A stretch of 64,000 bases of DNA, taken from positions 1-64,000 of the forward strand of contig NZ_BJDF01000018.1 of assembly GCF_005404815.1 (NCBI RefSeq), given 5' to 3'. The notes under the pieces are model-generated. The model ran no database searches. It had not been told where the DNA came from and saw nothing but the letters and a program-made list of their open reading frames with translations. The DNA comes from Companilactobacillus huachuanensis. GTDB lineage: Bacteria; Bacillota; Bacilli; Lactobacillales; Lactobacillaceae. The translations under genes and the position numbers were made by a program. The first letter of the stretch is position 1. Each line of letters opens with the position of its first letter. Of the stretch, positions 6,854-14,638 are shown one piece after another.

Positions 6854-8050
6854 ATGCTAGATTCTGTTTTACCTGATAAACATCTGACCGCGGAACAACA
6901 AGATGTTTTTAATGAAATATTTGATTTTTGCCAAGATAATTTACATAACCGAGAAAAGGGCCTATTTCAATTAAATGGGGATGCCGGTACCGGGAAAAGT
7001 GTCATTTTAACGCAATTATTTCTTCGTCTGGAGCAAATTGCTAAAGAGAACAAAACAGACAATTACTTTTTAGTTAATCATCCCGAGTTATTAAAGGTCT
7101 ACCAAGCGAACGCAGGGAGTTATCCAGAATTACGTAAGAATCGATTTTTACGCCCAACTACGTTTATCAATCGAATGAATAAGGATGATAAAACGCCGGA
7201 CATAGTGGTGATTGATGAAGCTCATTTGTTATTAAGTGAAGCCGATCGTTACAATAATTTTGAACAAAATAATCAATTAGAAGAAATAATTAAATTGAGT
7301 AAAGTTGTCGTAATAGTCTATGATGAACGACAAGTCTTAAAATTAAAGAGCTTTTGGTCACAAAGGGTTATTGATAACTTAGTTAAAAGATTCCAATTAA
7401 ATTATCAAGAAACAACATTACACGTTCAAATGCGTATGCAAGCACCTAAAAAAATCGTTCAGTGGATTGACAATTTAACAAATAATTTACAGCTCGAGTC
7501 CGTAGAATATAATAATTCTGAGTTCTTGGGTGGTAATCATAATGGCTATGATTTTAGAATTTATTCTGATGCTGAAAAAATGTATCAACAACTGCGAAAG
7601 GATAATACAATTTATCAGAAATCGCGTATCGTCGCAACGGCTGATTATCCATCAACCCTTGATGGTAAGAAACACTTTGTTAATGAAGGTGAATTTCATT
7701 TACCGTGGGATCAATATAATTATTCCAATGTTACTTGGGCCCAAAAAGATTCAACAATTGACGAAATAGGTTCGATTTATACAGTACAGGGCTTTGACCT
7801 CAATTATGTAGCAGTTATTATCGGCCCGTCAGTTGTTTATAATGGTAATGGTGGCATAAGAATTGATATTACAAAGTATGAAGATCAAGAGGCTTTTAAG
7901 AAACGTCATCAGGCAGATTTGAATGATGTGGATTCCGCTAAAATAAAAATCATTCTTAATTCAATTAATGTTTTACTAAAACGTGGAGTTAAGGGTGTTT
8001 ATATTTATTTTCATGATTCACGTATTTATGATTATTTAACTGAAGGTTGA
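6854..8050 (+). CDS. DUF2075-family P-loop helicase-like protein
   Basis: A 398-residue cytoplasmic protein with a superfamily 1-like ATPase core: Walker A NGDAGTGKSV near residue 43, Walker B IVVIDEAHLLL near 117, and VQMRMQAP and TVQGFDLNYVAVIIGP as likely motifs of the second RecA-like domain. This is the layout of DUF2075 proteins, predicted DNA/RNA helicases of unknown role. AGGAG lies 8 nt before the ATG. The last codons, CTG AAG/GAA GGT TGA region, coincide with the terminal inverted repeat of repeat copy 2, so the stop codon is provided by the repeat and the original C-terminus may have been slightly altered. Confidence 0.8.
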   Translation: MLDSVLPDKHLTAEQQDVFNEIFDFCQDNLHNREKGLFQLNGDAGTGKSVILTQLFLRLEQIAKENKTDNYFLVNHPELLKVYQANAGSYPELRKNRFLRPTTFINRMNKDDKTPDIVVIDEAHLLLSEADRYNNFEQNNQLEEIIKLSKVVVIVYDERQVLKLKSFWSQRVIDNLVKRFQLNYQETTLHVQMRMQAPKKIVQWIDNLTNNLQLESVEYNNSEFLGGNHNGYDFRIYSDAEKMYQQLRKDNTIYQKSRIVATADYPSTLDGKKHFVNEGEFHLPWDQYNYSNVTWAQKDSTIDEIGSIYTVQGFDLNYVAVIIGPSVVYNGNGGIRIDITKYEDQEAFKKRHQADLNDVDSAKIKIILNSINVLLKRGVKGVYIYFHDSRIYDYLTEG

Positions 8051-8321
8051 AAGGTGAAAAATCAATCTAACAATTGTTATTACCGGTCTTTTAGCTAATC
8101 TATTTAAGTAACTCAAAAGTCTTCATTTTATTGTTCCTACTATTAAAAAATAAATTAGTTGGAAGAGCTGAGAGTATTCATTTGCAGCGAAAGTGGCGTT
8201 ATTGCTTCAGCAATTACACCACCGAGGTTCGAGACCACACCTTGGCTCGGGCCGTTCCGCACAGCAATTGAATACTCTCAGCTCTGGAAACGGCATACTT
8301 AAATAAACTTTCAACCTTTAG
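8040..8321 (+). repeat. Intergenic hairpin repeat, copy 2 (two inner hairpins)
   Basis: Terminal inverted repeats CTGAAGGTTGAAAG and CTTTCAACCTTTAG bound a 282-bp element. A long outer stem (AGAGCTGAGAGTATTCA with its complement near 8265-8285) encloses hairpin C (GTGGCGTTATTGCT...AGCAATTACACCAC) and hairpin A (CGAGgttcgag...GGCTCG). Relative to copy 9 it lacks exactly the ~40-nt hairpin B. The left terminus overlaps the end of the DUF2075 gene. Confidence 0.85.
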
Positions 8322-8344
8322 TTATTTAAAAGAAAATCAATATA

Positions 8345-8392
8345 GAAGTATCAACAATATTTACAAACTAAATATTGTTGATACTTCTTTTT
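8345..8392. terminator. Bidirectional-type terminator
   Basis: GAAGTATCAACAATATTT pairs with AAATATTGTTGATACTTC, followed by TTTTTT. It lies between the plus-strand helicase gene with its repeat and the minus-strand HTH gene. Confidence 0.85.
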
Positions 8393-8395
8393 TAG

Positions 8396-8431
8396 CACAC
8401 AAAAATAGCGATAACCAAACGGTCATCGCTA
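8396..8431 (-). terminator. Terminator of the minus-strand lepB-HTH operon
   Basis: ATAGCGAT pairs with ATCGCTAT (with ACC/GGT extension). On the minus strand it is followed by TTTTTG. It lies 25 nt beyond the end of the HTH gene. Confidence 0.75.
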
Positions 8432-8455
8432 TCATGGTAAACTACAAATATTGTC

Positions 8456-8641
8456 TTATTGATGTAGCTTAATGTATTCCAAAATTGACTTTATTTCAGC
8501 TGCTGTAGGTTCATAGTCGCCTGATTTTAGATTATGAACACGTTCTACCGAAATGTGACTTTCAAAAGCAAATTGTGTATCTGTCATATCTTTATCTTTT
8601 TCGTACTGAATAATCATTTCAGCAATATTTGGTTTATCCAT
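8456..8641 (-). CDS. Small XRE-like HTH protein (LBP_cg2779-like)
   Basis: A 61-residue protein. Residues about 18-45 (MTDTQFAFESHISVERVHNLKSGDYEPT) fit the helix-turn-helix of Cro/XRE regulators, where a DTQ.A...H.S..R...LK..... pattern marks the recognition region. It resembles short lactobacillus proteins annotated as LBP_cg2779 family. GGAGG sits 7 nt before the ATG. It lies 36 nt downstream of the signal peptidase gene on the same strand, so it is probably co-transcribed. A DNA-binding role is inferred from the motif. Confidence 0.65.
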   Translation of the reverse strand: MDKPNIAEMIIQYEKDKDMTDTQFAFESHISVERVHNLKSGDYEPTAAEIKSILEYIKLHQ

Positions 8642-8677
8642 GAAAATACCTCCAATAAGTTATCTATTAACTTCGAT

Positions 8678-9343
8678 TTAAAAGATTGCCCATCTATTCA
8701 ATGGCCAGTAACGCCACTTGACCTCACCAATAACACTCTTCTTATTGATGAAACCAATGATTCGACTGTCTTTGGAAACGGTTCTGTGATCTCCCATTAC
8801 AAAGTAGGTACCAGCAGGAACTTTATTAGTCTGTTCGATTTTCTTTAGGTAAGAGCTACTGTAACGTTGTTGCCATTCAGGAGAATTCTTAGCTAAAGTA
8901 CTTAAAGTGAAATTATACGTATAGCTGTATGGCTTACCCGCATAGAGACTAGTGTCAGGTTCCTTAACTTTTTTACCCGCATTGAGGAAGTCCTCTTTAT
9001 ATAGTTTACCATTAACATAAATTTTGTTGTTCTTAGAAACAACAGTATCGCCAGGTAAACCAATAACTCTCTTAATATAAAATGATCCTGGTTCATCAGG
9101 AGCCTTCAAAACGATAACATCACCACGACTGATACTAGAATGTCTCGTCGCAATTACTTTATCATTATTTTCAAAGGTCGGCTGCATGGAAGGTCCAGAA
9201 ACTTTATCGTTCGAAAGAATGAACTTGAATCCAAGGAAGAATACAGCATAGATTGCAATAGTTAAAGCAATGGTTTGCAACCAAAATTGCCAACCGCTTT
9301 CTTCTTTCTTTGGAGCCTGTCGCCGTTTATTATTTTCTGACAT
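8678..9343 (-). CDS. lepB: Signal peptidase I
   Basis: A 221-residue membrane-anchored protease that removes signal peptides from secreted preproteins. One N-terminal membrane helix (about 22-45) is followed by box B SGPSMQPTF with the catalytic Ser, box D YIKRVIGLPGD with the general-base Lys, and box E GDHRTVSKDSR. The C-terminus WRYWPLNR is typical of Gram-positive type I enzymes. It forms an operon with the small HTH gene that follows. Confidence 0.93.
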   Translation of the reverse strand: MSENNKRRQAPKKEESGWQFWLQTIALTIAIYAVFFLGFKFILSNDKVSGPSMQPTFENNDKVIATRHSSISRGDVIVLKAPDEPGSFYIKRVIGLPGDTVVSKNNKIYVNGKLYKEDFLNAGKKVKEPDTSLYAGKPYSYTYNFTLSTLAKNSPEWQQRYSSSYLKKIEQTNKVPAGTYFVMGDHRTVSKDSRIIGFINKKSVIGEVKWRYWPLNRWAIF

Positions 9344-9439
9344 ATTTCACCTCGTACATGTACTAACTAAGATATTACACTTTTTCGTTATTATTGGAAA
9401 TAATTGTGATATTTTCAGCATTAAAATTTAATTGAATAT

Positions 9440-9494
9440 TAATAAGTAGGTAGTCTCCAGGGCTGAGAGTATTCATTTTTTCATCCTTCAATCT
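9440..9494 (-). repeat. Short internally deleted repeat copy adjoining copy 3
   Basis: CTCCAGGGCTGAGAGTATTCA matches the outer-stem arm of the repeat family, then passes directly to a right-end-like TTTTTCATCCTTCAATCT. It is therefore a minimal copy lacking all inner hairpins, abutting the left end of copy 3. Confidence 0.5.
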
Positions 9495-9736
9495 AAAGGT
9501 TGAAAGTTTAGGTAAGTATGCCGTTTCCAGAGCTGAGAGTATTCAATTGCTGCGCGGAACGGTCCGAGCCAGAGGGCGGTCTCGGACCTCGGTTGCAAAT
9601 GAATACTCTCAGCTCTTCCAACTAATTTATTTTTTTAATGACAGGAATAAAATGCAGATTTCTGATTATTTCAATAAATTAACTCTAAGCCTGTGATAGC
9701 AATGGCTGGATTGATTTTTTACCTTTCAACCTTCAG
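9493..9736 (-). repeat. Intergenic hairpin repeat, copy 3 (one inner hairpin)
   Basis: A 244-bp element bounded by CTAAAGGTTGAAAG and CTTTCAACCTTCAG. The outer stem is intact (AGAGCTGAGAGTATTCAATTGC with GCAAATGAATACTCTCAGCTC). It contains only hairpin A (GGTCCGAGCC...GGTCTCGGACC); hairpins B and C are absent. The remaining intergenic sequence at 9345-9440 is the promoter region of lepB, and 9740-9878 shows only a degenerate flank (AACTAGTCGGAAGATCC) of another copy. Confidence 0.85.
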
Positions 9737-9878
9737 AGATTCAATTAATAACTTTTAACTAGTCGGAAGATCCGGGATATTTAACGTCATAGTTAATCCT
9801 TTAAGTATTGGCAAAATTCTAGTAAGATAATTGTCGATGTATGCCTGAATTATCGATAAATTTTTCTGGAGGGATCAA

Positions 9879-10640
9879 ATGAATTATATTGATGGATTAC
9901 GTGAAGACACTGTTGTTTTACCGAACGGAATGATGTTTAATGCGCGAATTAAATTTATGGAACGAATTTGTTTAGCTTTGAATAACAATGAGCTTCCCAA
10001 ATATCACTTCCCACAATTTGAATTAACTGAAAAAGAAATAACGTCTTACATGGAAAATAACGTCACTTTGGATGAGGTCGAATTTCAGACAATGTCGGCA
10101 CATTTAGAAAAATTTGATCACGATTTGGGCGAATTTAGAACATACTTACAAACTCGCTTTGGTTACTGGGCGTCAGTCACTCAGGATTTTACTGCTGAAA
10201 TCAAGAAACAATTTCCGAATGAAAGCTTCTTAGAGTTGATGGCGGGTAATGGCTATTTGTCGAAAGGTCTCCGTGATATTGATGTCGAAACATATTGTAC
10301 TGACGACTTGAGTTGGTCAAAATATAATCAAACGGGGAATTTGCAGATGACTGAGATCGAATCATTGGATGCTTTAGCTGCTTTGGATAAATATGGAACT
10401 AAAGTTGACAATGTGATTGTCGCCTGGAGTCCTGATCGTGAAAATATTGATTTTCAAGTTTTACAAAAGATTCGTCAATTGGATGTTAACTTCTTAGTTA
10501 TTGGTGAAAAGTATGGGGCGACTGACAGTAAAGAATTTTGGGATGATGCTAAAATAATTGAGGATCCAAGAATTGATTCAGTCAATCAAGTATATTCACA
10601 TTATGACCTGGTTCAAGATCAGTTGTATTTAATCAAATAA
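9879..10640 (+). CDS. Predicted SAM-dependent methyltransferase
   Basis: A 253-residue protein. The central part has FLELMAGNGYLSKGL (about 112-126), a good match to motif I (the SAM-binding glycine loop) of class I methyltransferases, and VDNVIVAWSPD (about 180-190) in the position of motif IV. The first 100 residues are helical and unassigned. No substrate can be proposed. GGAGG is 8 nt before the ATG. It appears monocistronic, flanked by repeats on both sides. Confidence 0.6.
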   Translation: MNYIDGLREDTVVLPNGMMFNARIKFMERICLALNNNELPKYHFPQFELTEKEITSYMENNVTLDEVEFQTMSAHLEKFDHDLGEFRTYLQTRFGYWASVTQDFTAEIKKQFPNESFLELMAGNGYLSKGLRDIDVETYCTDDLSWSKYNQTGNLQMTEIESLDALAALDKYGTKVDNVIVAWSPDRENIDFQVLQKIRQLDVNFLVIGEKYGATDSKEFWDDAKIIEDPRIDSVNQVYSHYDLVQDQLYLIK

Positions 10641-10647
10641 AATAATC

Positions 10648-10681
10648 AAGGCTGGGACAATATAAATTATGTTTCAGCCTT
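10648..10681 (+). terminator. Weak terminator-like hairpin after methyltransferase gene
   Basis: AAGGCTG pairs with CAGCCTT around a 20-nt loop; no T-tract follows. Confidence 0.4.
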
Positions 10682-10694
10682 GTGTGTTGTTATA

Positions 10695-10845
10695 GTTTAA
10701 AGATTGAAAATTTATGCCGTTTCCAGAGCTGAGAGTATTTTTTAATAGCGGAACAGTAAAATAAAGACTTCTGCTTATTTAAATATATTAACTCTAAGCC
10801 TGTAATAACACTGGTTATATTAATTTTTCACCTTTTAACCTTCAG
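10695..10845 (-). repeat. Internally deleted hairpin repeat, copy 4
   Basis: It retains both ends (AAAGATTGAAAA and CTTTTAACCTTCAG) and the segment ATGCCGTTTCCAGAGCTGAG, but the second half of the outer stem and all inner hairpins are missing. Confidence 0.7.
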
Positions 10846-10879
10846 TTATAGTGTAAAATAGATTATCAGTAGAGCAATG

Positions 10880-10981
10880 TTGTAGTTGAATATTACGTCT
10901 CCAGATTTTAGAGTATTTTAATGGTCGGAATAATAAAATGAAGACTGATGATTACATCAATTTTTACCTTTTAATCTTCAG
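10880..10981 (-). repeat. Degenerate hairpin repeat, copy 5
   Basis: GTCTCCAGATTTTAGAGTATTTTAATGG...CGGAATAATAAAATGAAGACTGATGATTAC...TTACCTTTTAATCTTCAG follows the order of copy 4 with further loss. It is an eroded internally deleted copy. Confidence 0.5.
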
Positions 10982-11039
10982 CTACTTATTAATTTATTTT
11001 TAAAAGTGCTTTTTATTTAATAAATTTCTAGGCATAAAA

Positions 11040-11235
11040 TAAAAATGTAATTAATTGTCGTTTTAAATTGATTCCATAAGTTATTACTAAAGAACCATTA
11101 GTCGGAAGAGCTGAAAAATATTTGTGGACAAACCGAGGTTCGAGACCGTTTCTCAGGCTCGTACCGGTCCACACAGCCAGTGAATATTTCTCGGCTCTGG
11201 AGATGGCATATATTCAATAAACATTAACAGCAAGA
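11040..11235 (+). repeat. Hairpin repeat, copy 6 (variant outer stem, one inner hairpin)
   Basis: The outer stem reads GAGCTGAAAAATATT paired with AATATTTCTCGGCTC instead of the GAGTATTCA type. Several positions differ from copy 2, yet pairing is largely retained. Inside is hairpin A only (CCGAGGTTCGAGACC...GGCTCGTACC). Flanks GTCGGAAGAG and GGAGATGGCATA match the other copies. Confidence 0.7.
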
Positions 11236-11257
11236 CAAACTTATAGGTGAGATTTTT

Positions 11258-12232
11258 ATGAAAAAAATAATTTCGAGTATTATTATTTTCCTGTCAATTC
11301 TTTTGGCTGGAGTCGCTATCTCCAAAAGTGATTCCATCAAGTATAATAATACGATGAATCGTTTGGGTATGAGTGAAGATGCAGTAGTTTTACATACTAA
11401 TTCTAAAAAGAATTTAGTTACAGCTATACAGGAATTAAATCAAAAAAAGAAGGTTTCAAGCTATCAATTGATCTTCTTTGAAAAGAGTAATAGTGATATT
11501 GGCTATATTTATGGTCACAACAAGGTCAATAAATTACCAATAACATCAGGTCGTTACTTCTCGATGGATGATTTTACTTCACAGATTCCATTTGCGGTTC
11601 AAGGTAAGTCGTCGGAAATTGAAGCATATAAACCTCAAAGCCAGTCATATATCAAGGTTGATAATCGATATATTTCTGTCATTGGAAATGTTGGTTTTGA
11701 TGGTGCCGATATTTTGAATTTACAGACGTTGGTATCACTTTCTCCTAATCAACCGAAGTCGAACTATCATCTTAATCAGGTAACGACGGTTTTGGATGGT
11801 CGGGCATTGTCTAATAAAGAGAGTCTTAATAAAATCAAAAAGGTTCTCCATGTCAAATCAATGCACAAATATGTTCCTCAGACGGATGATTTTACCAATG
11901 CCGAAACAAGCAATAATGGTGAATTATATCTTGTTGGAATCGTATTGTTATTGTCATTGATCATTGCAATTGATTTTTACATCTTAGTGCCATTGAAATT
12001 TGATTTATCGAGGTCAAATTTAACTGGTGACTTGAAGAATAATTATCGTAATGGATTATTGATCCGTTATCTAATTTATACTTTGTTGCCATTTGCAGCA
12101 GGTTTCGCAAGTGTAAACTGGAAAATTGTTATTATCAGCCACGGTACCTTCAATTTGTTCATGACGGTCGCAATTTTAATTACCATTTTAGTTGGAGTGT
12201 CGCAAATATTCTTTGTAAAACGGAGTGAATAG
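11258..12232 (+). CDS. MacB-like periplasmic-core membrane protein (orphan)
   Basis: A 324-residue membrane protein. An N-terminal signal-anchor helix (about 3-22) is followed by an extracellular region of about 200 residues. That region resembles the MacB-type core domain between TM1 and TM2 of FtsX-like permeases. Three further membrane helices lie at about 225-245, 265-285 and 292-320. The usual partner ATPase is not adjacent. The downstream rRNA methylase starts at the end of this gene. The assignment rests on topology and weak motif similarity, so the function is open. Confidence 0.5.
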   Translation: MKKIISSIIIFLSILLAGVAISKSDSIKYNNTMNRLGMSEDAVVLHTNSKKNLVTAIQELNQKKKVSSYQLIFFEKSNSDIGYIYGHNKVNKLPITSGRYFSMDDFTSQIPFAVQGKSSEIEAYKPQSQSYIKVDNRYISVIGNVGFDGADILNLQTLVSLSPNQPKSNYHLNQVTTVLDGRALSNKESLNKIKKVLHVKSMHKYVPQTDDFTNAETSNNGELYLVGIVLLLSLIIAIDFYILVPLKFDLSRSNLTGDLKNNYRNGLLIRYLIYTLLPFAAGFASVNWKIVIISHGTFNLFMTVAILITILVGVSQIFFVKRSE

Positions 12233-12236
12233 TTTA

Positions 12237-13589
12237 ATGAAAGTCGATTTAAGTGATGACTTTAAAGAAAAATATCGTAATTTAATGGGAGATCGTGCCG
12301 AAAAACTTTTTACCGCTATCCAAACAGATAGTCAAGAAGCCTTTCGACTAAATCCGCTCAAGGCTAATTATCAGAACGTGTCGTATCCCTTAGATAAACC
12401 ACTGGAATATAGCAATATTGGTTATTTTGGTGAAATCAATGGAAATTCGATCGATCATTTATCAGGGTATGTTTACAGTCAAGAGCCAAGTGCAATGTAT
12501 GTTACCGAAATTGTTGATCCACAAGTTAATGAGAAAATTTTAGATCTCTGTGCTGCTCCAGGAAGTAAAACTACGTATATTGCCTCAAAAATGGCCTCTC
12601 AAGGACTTTTAGTCAGTAACGAGATAAATGCTAAGCGTGCTAAAGTCTTGTCGTCTAATATCGAAAGAATGGGTATTACTAATACAGTTGTAACAAACAA
12701 TTCTCCCAAAGACTTCGAAAAGAAATTTGATGATTTTTTTGACAAAATTTTAGTTGACGCACCGTGTTCCGGTGAAGGAATGTTTCGGAAGGATCCAGAA
12801 TCTGTTAAATATTGGTCACTGGATTACGTTGAACAATGTGCCAATCGTCAGCAACATATTTTAGACTCAGCATATAAATTATTGAATCAGGGTGGGGCGC
12901 TAATTTACTCGACATGTACTTTTTCCCCTGAAGAAAATGAACAAAATGTAGCCTGGTTTTTAGACAAATATCCAGATATGCATTTGGTTGAAGTTAAGAA
13001 ATATGCTGGTATGGAAGATGGCCGTCCAGAATGGGCCAACGGTAATCCTGAATTGAAAAAGACTTTACGTATGTTCCCAGATCAATTTAATGGTGAGGGA
13101 CACTTTATGTGTAAACTGGTTAAAGATGGTGAGGCTGTTGAACCTAAAGAACGCCAGATCAATGATGGTCTCAAGAAAGATGATTTCAAATTTATACAAC
13201 AATTTGCTAAGACCAATCTTAATTCTTTGAATCAAACTAACTGGCTAAAAATCAGTGATTTCTTATATCAGGCCGCAAGTTTAGACAATCGTTTCAAAGG
13301 ATTACATATTTTGAGAAATGGCTTAAAGTTGGGCGAATTCAAAAAAAATAGGTTTGAGCCTGATATCGCAATGATATTGGCACTCAAACCTAATGATTTA
13401 AAGACAGTTTATGAATTGAGTCAGGATCAATTTGAAAAATATTTGCATGGTGAGTCAGTAATTCTAGATGTTAAACCTGATTTTGACAACAAATGGATCG
13501 GTTTATCGTATCAGGGTAAATTATTCAGTTGGGGCCGGTACAGTAATCAGCAAATAAAAAACGTCTATCCCAAAGGGCTTAGACGTTAA
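12237..13589 (+). CDS. rsmF: RsmF-type rRNA (cytosine-C5) methyltransferase
   Basis: A 450-residue NOL1/NOP2/Sun-family RNA methylase. SAM-binding LDLCAAPGSKTTYIASKM is near residue 103; the catalytic motifs VDAPCSGEGMFRKD (motif IV Cys) and STCTFSPEENE (motif VI Cys) are both present. The C-terminal ~150 residues match the RsmF-specific C-terminal domain. By family it modifies 16S rRNA using SAM. ATG 12237 is chosen (CGGAG 11 nt upstream); an in-frame GTG at 12225 inside the preceding gene is an alternative. Convergent with the mevalonate operon: its stop nearly touches the stop of fni. Confidence 0.85.
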   Translation: MKVDLSDDFKEKYRNLMGDRAEKLFTAIQTDSQEAFRLNPLKANYQNVSYPLDKPLEYSNIGYFGEINGNSIDHLSGYVYSQEPSAMYVTEIVDPQVNEKILDLCAAPGSKTTYIASKMASQGLLVSNEINAKRAKVLSSNIERMGITNTVVTNNSPKDFEKKFDDFFDKILVDAPCSGEGMFRKDPESVKYWSLDYVEQCANRQQHILDSAYKLLNQGGALIYSTCTFSPEENEQNVAWFLDKYPDMHLVEVKKYAGMEDGRPEWANGNPELKKTLRMFPDQFNGEGHFMCKLVKDGEAVEPKERQINDGLKKDDFKFIQQFAKTNLNSLNQTNWLKISDFLYQAASLDNRFKGLHILRNGLKLGEFKKNRFEPDIAMILALKPNDLKTVYELSQDQFEKYLHGESVILDVKPDFDNKWIGLSYQGKLFSWGRYSNQQIKNVYPKGLRR

Positions 13590-14638
13590 AATTTAATATT
13601 TCTTTGATTCATATAATTGATTAAGTCTTCATCGAATACGATGGGGGCTTTTTTTATTTCGGCTATTGATTTTGCACCAATTGCAGCCATGATCAATCGT
13701 AACTGTTTAGTAAATTCATTGAAGAAAGCTTCTGTTTCACTGAGAGAAGATTTTTGTAAGTGATGGAGCACTAAACCAGACATTCCTACCGCACTGGCCC
13801 CCAACCGAATGGCCTTGATTACATCCATGGGTGTTATGATTCCCCCGGAAGCGAAGATGGTCATTTTATTTTGAAAGGGAAGTGATTCCAACAATGATTC
13901 AACGGTTGATAGTGAGAATTGATTTAGGTAGGTCAAATCTAATTCTTGATTTCTGGCACTTTCAATTTGAGCAAAGTCAGTACCACCAGAGCCAGAGACA
14001 TCAACGTTTCTAACTCCTGCCTTATATAGTTGAGTCAAGTTCTTTTGTGAGATTCCAAATCCAACTTCTTTAACAATTACTGGAACAGAAACATTACTGA
14101 CAATATTTTTTATATTATCTAACCACAAAAAGGCCTGATCACCCTCGGGCATAGCTAATTCTTGGATAGCATTGAGATGGATCTGCAAAGCATTTGCTTG
14201 CAATAAATCAATCGCTTCTTGAGCTTGAGCAGCATTGGCTTTTGCAGAAACATTTGCAATGACAAAGCCATCTGGATTATTCTCTCGTAAAGTCGTAAAC
14301 GAGGTTTTAGTTTCAGCCGGTAGACGTAAATAAACGCCCATTGAGCCACTAGAAACAGGAATCGACAACGTATGTGCCAATTGCGAAAGCTCTTTATTAA
14401 AGTGAGCCGATTGATTAGAACCACCAGTTATCGCATTGAAATAAATTGGCAGAGCCATTTTACTGCCCAAGAAATTCGTCGAAAGATCAATATCTTGTAA
14501 ACGTAATTCTGGTAAGGCATCATGCAAAAGTCTAACGCCATCGAAATCAGCAAATGATTCGTCAGTAAAAAACTTTTCGGCTAGGAAAAGATGTTCAACC
14601 TTACGTTGCATTTGTGCATCCTGTTTAGGCATGAGCAA
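13586..14638 (-). CDS. fni: Isopentenyl-diphosphate delta-isomerase, type 2 (FMN-dependent)
   Basis: About 350 residues. It interconverts IPP and DMAPP, the last step that feeds isoprenoid synthesis from mevalonate. Features include the KVEHLFLAEKFF N-terminal region, ITGGSNQSAHFNKELS, VKEVGFGIS, VSGSGGTDFA for FMN/phosphate binding, and IFASGGIITPMDVIKAIRLGA. It is the last gene of the mevalonate operon. TTG 14638 has GGAG 6 nt upstream; ATG 14632 is an alternative. Either start overlaps the end of mvaK2. Confidence 0.93.
   Translation of the reverse strand: MLMPKQDAQMQRKVEHLFLAEKFFTDESFADFDGVRLLHDALPELRLQDIDLSTNFLGSKMALPIYFNAITGGSNQSAHFNKELSQLAHTLSIPVSSGSMGVYLRLPAETKTSFTTLRENNPDGFVIANVSAKANAAQAQEAIDLLQANALQIHLNAIQELAMPEGDQAFLWLDNIKNIVSNVSVPVIVKEVGFGISQKNLTQLYKAGVRNVDVSGSGGTDFAQIESARNQELDLTYLNQFSLSTVESLLESLPFQNKMTIFASGGIITPMDVIKAIRLGASAVGMSGLVLHHLQKSSLSETEAFFNEFTKQLRLIMAAIGAKSIAEIKKAPIVFDEDLINYMNQRNIKF

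Noticed and set aside
8160-8290. Hairpin repeats considered as a CRISPR array, tRNA-like genes or T-box leaders
   Set aside because: Copies are dispersed, not regularly spaced. The GGTTCGAGACC segment recalls a tRNA T-arm, but there is no acceptor, D or anticodon arm, and no T-box core sequence.
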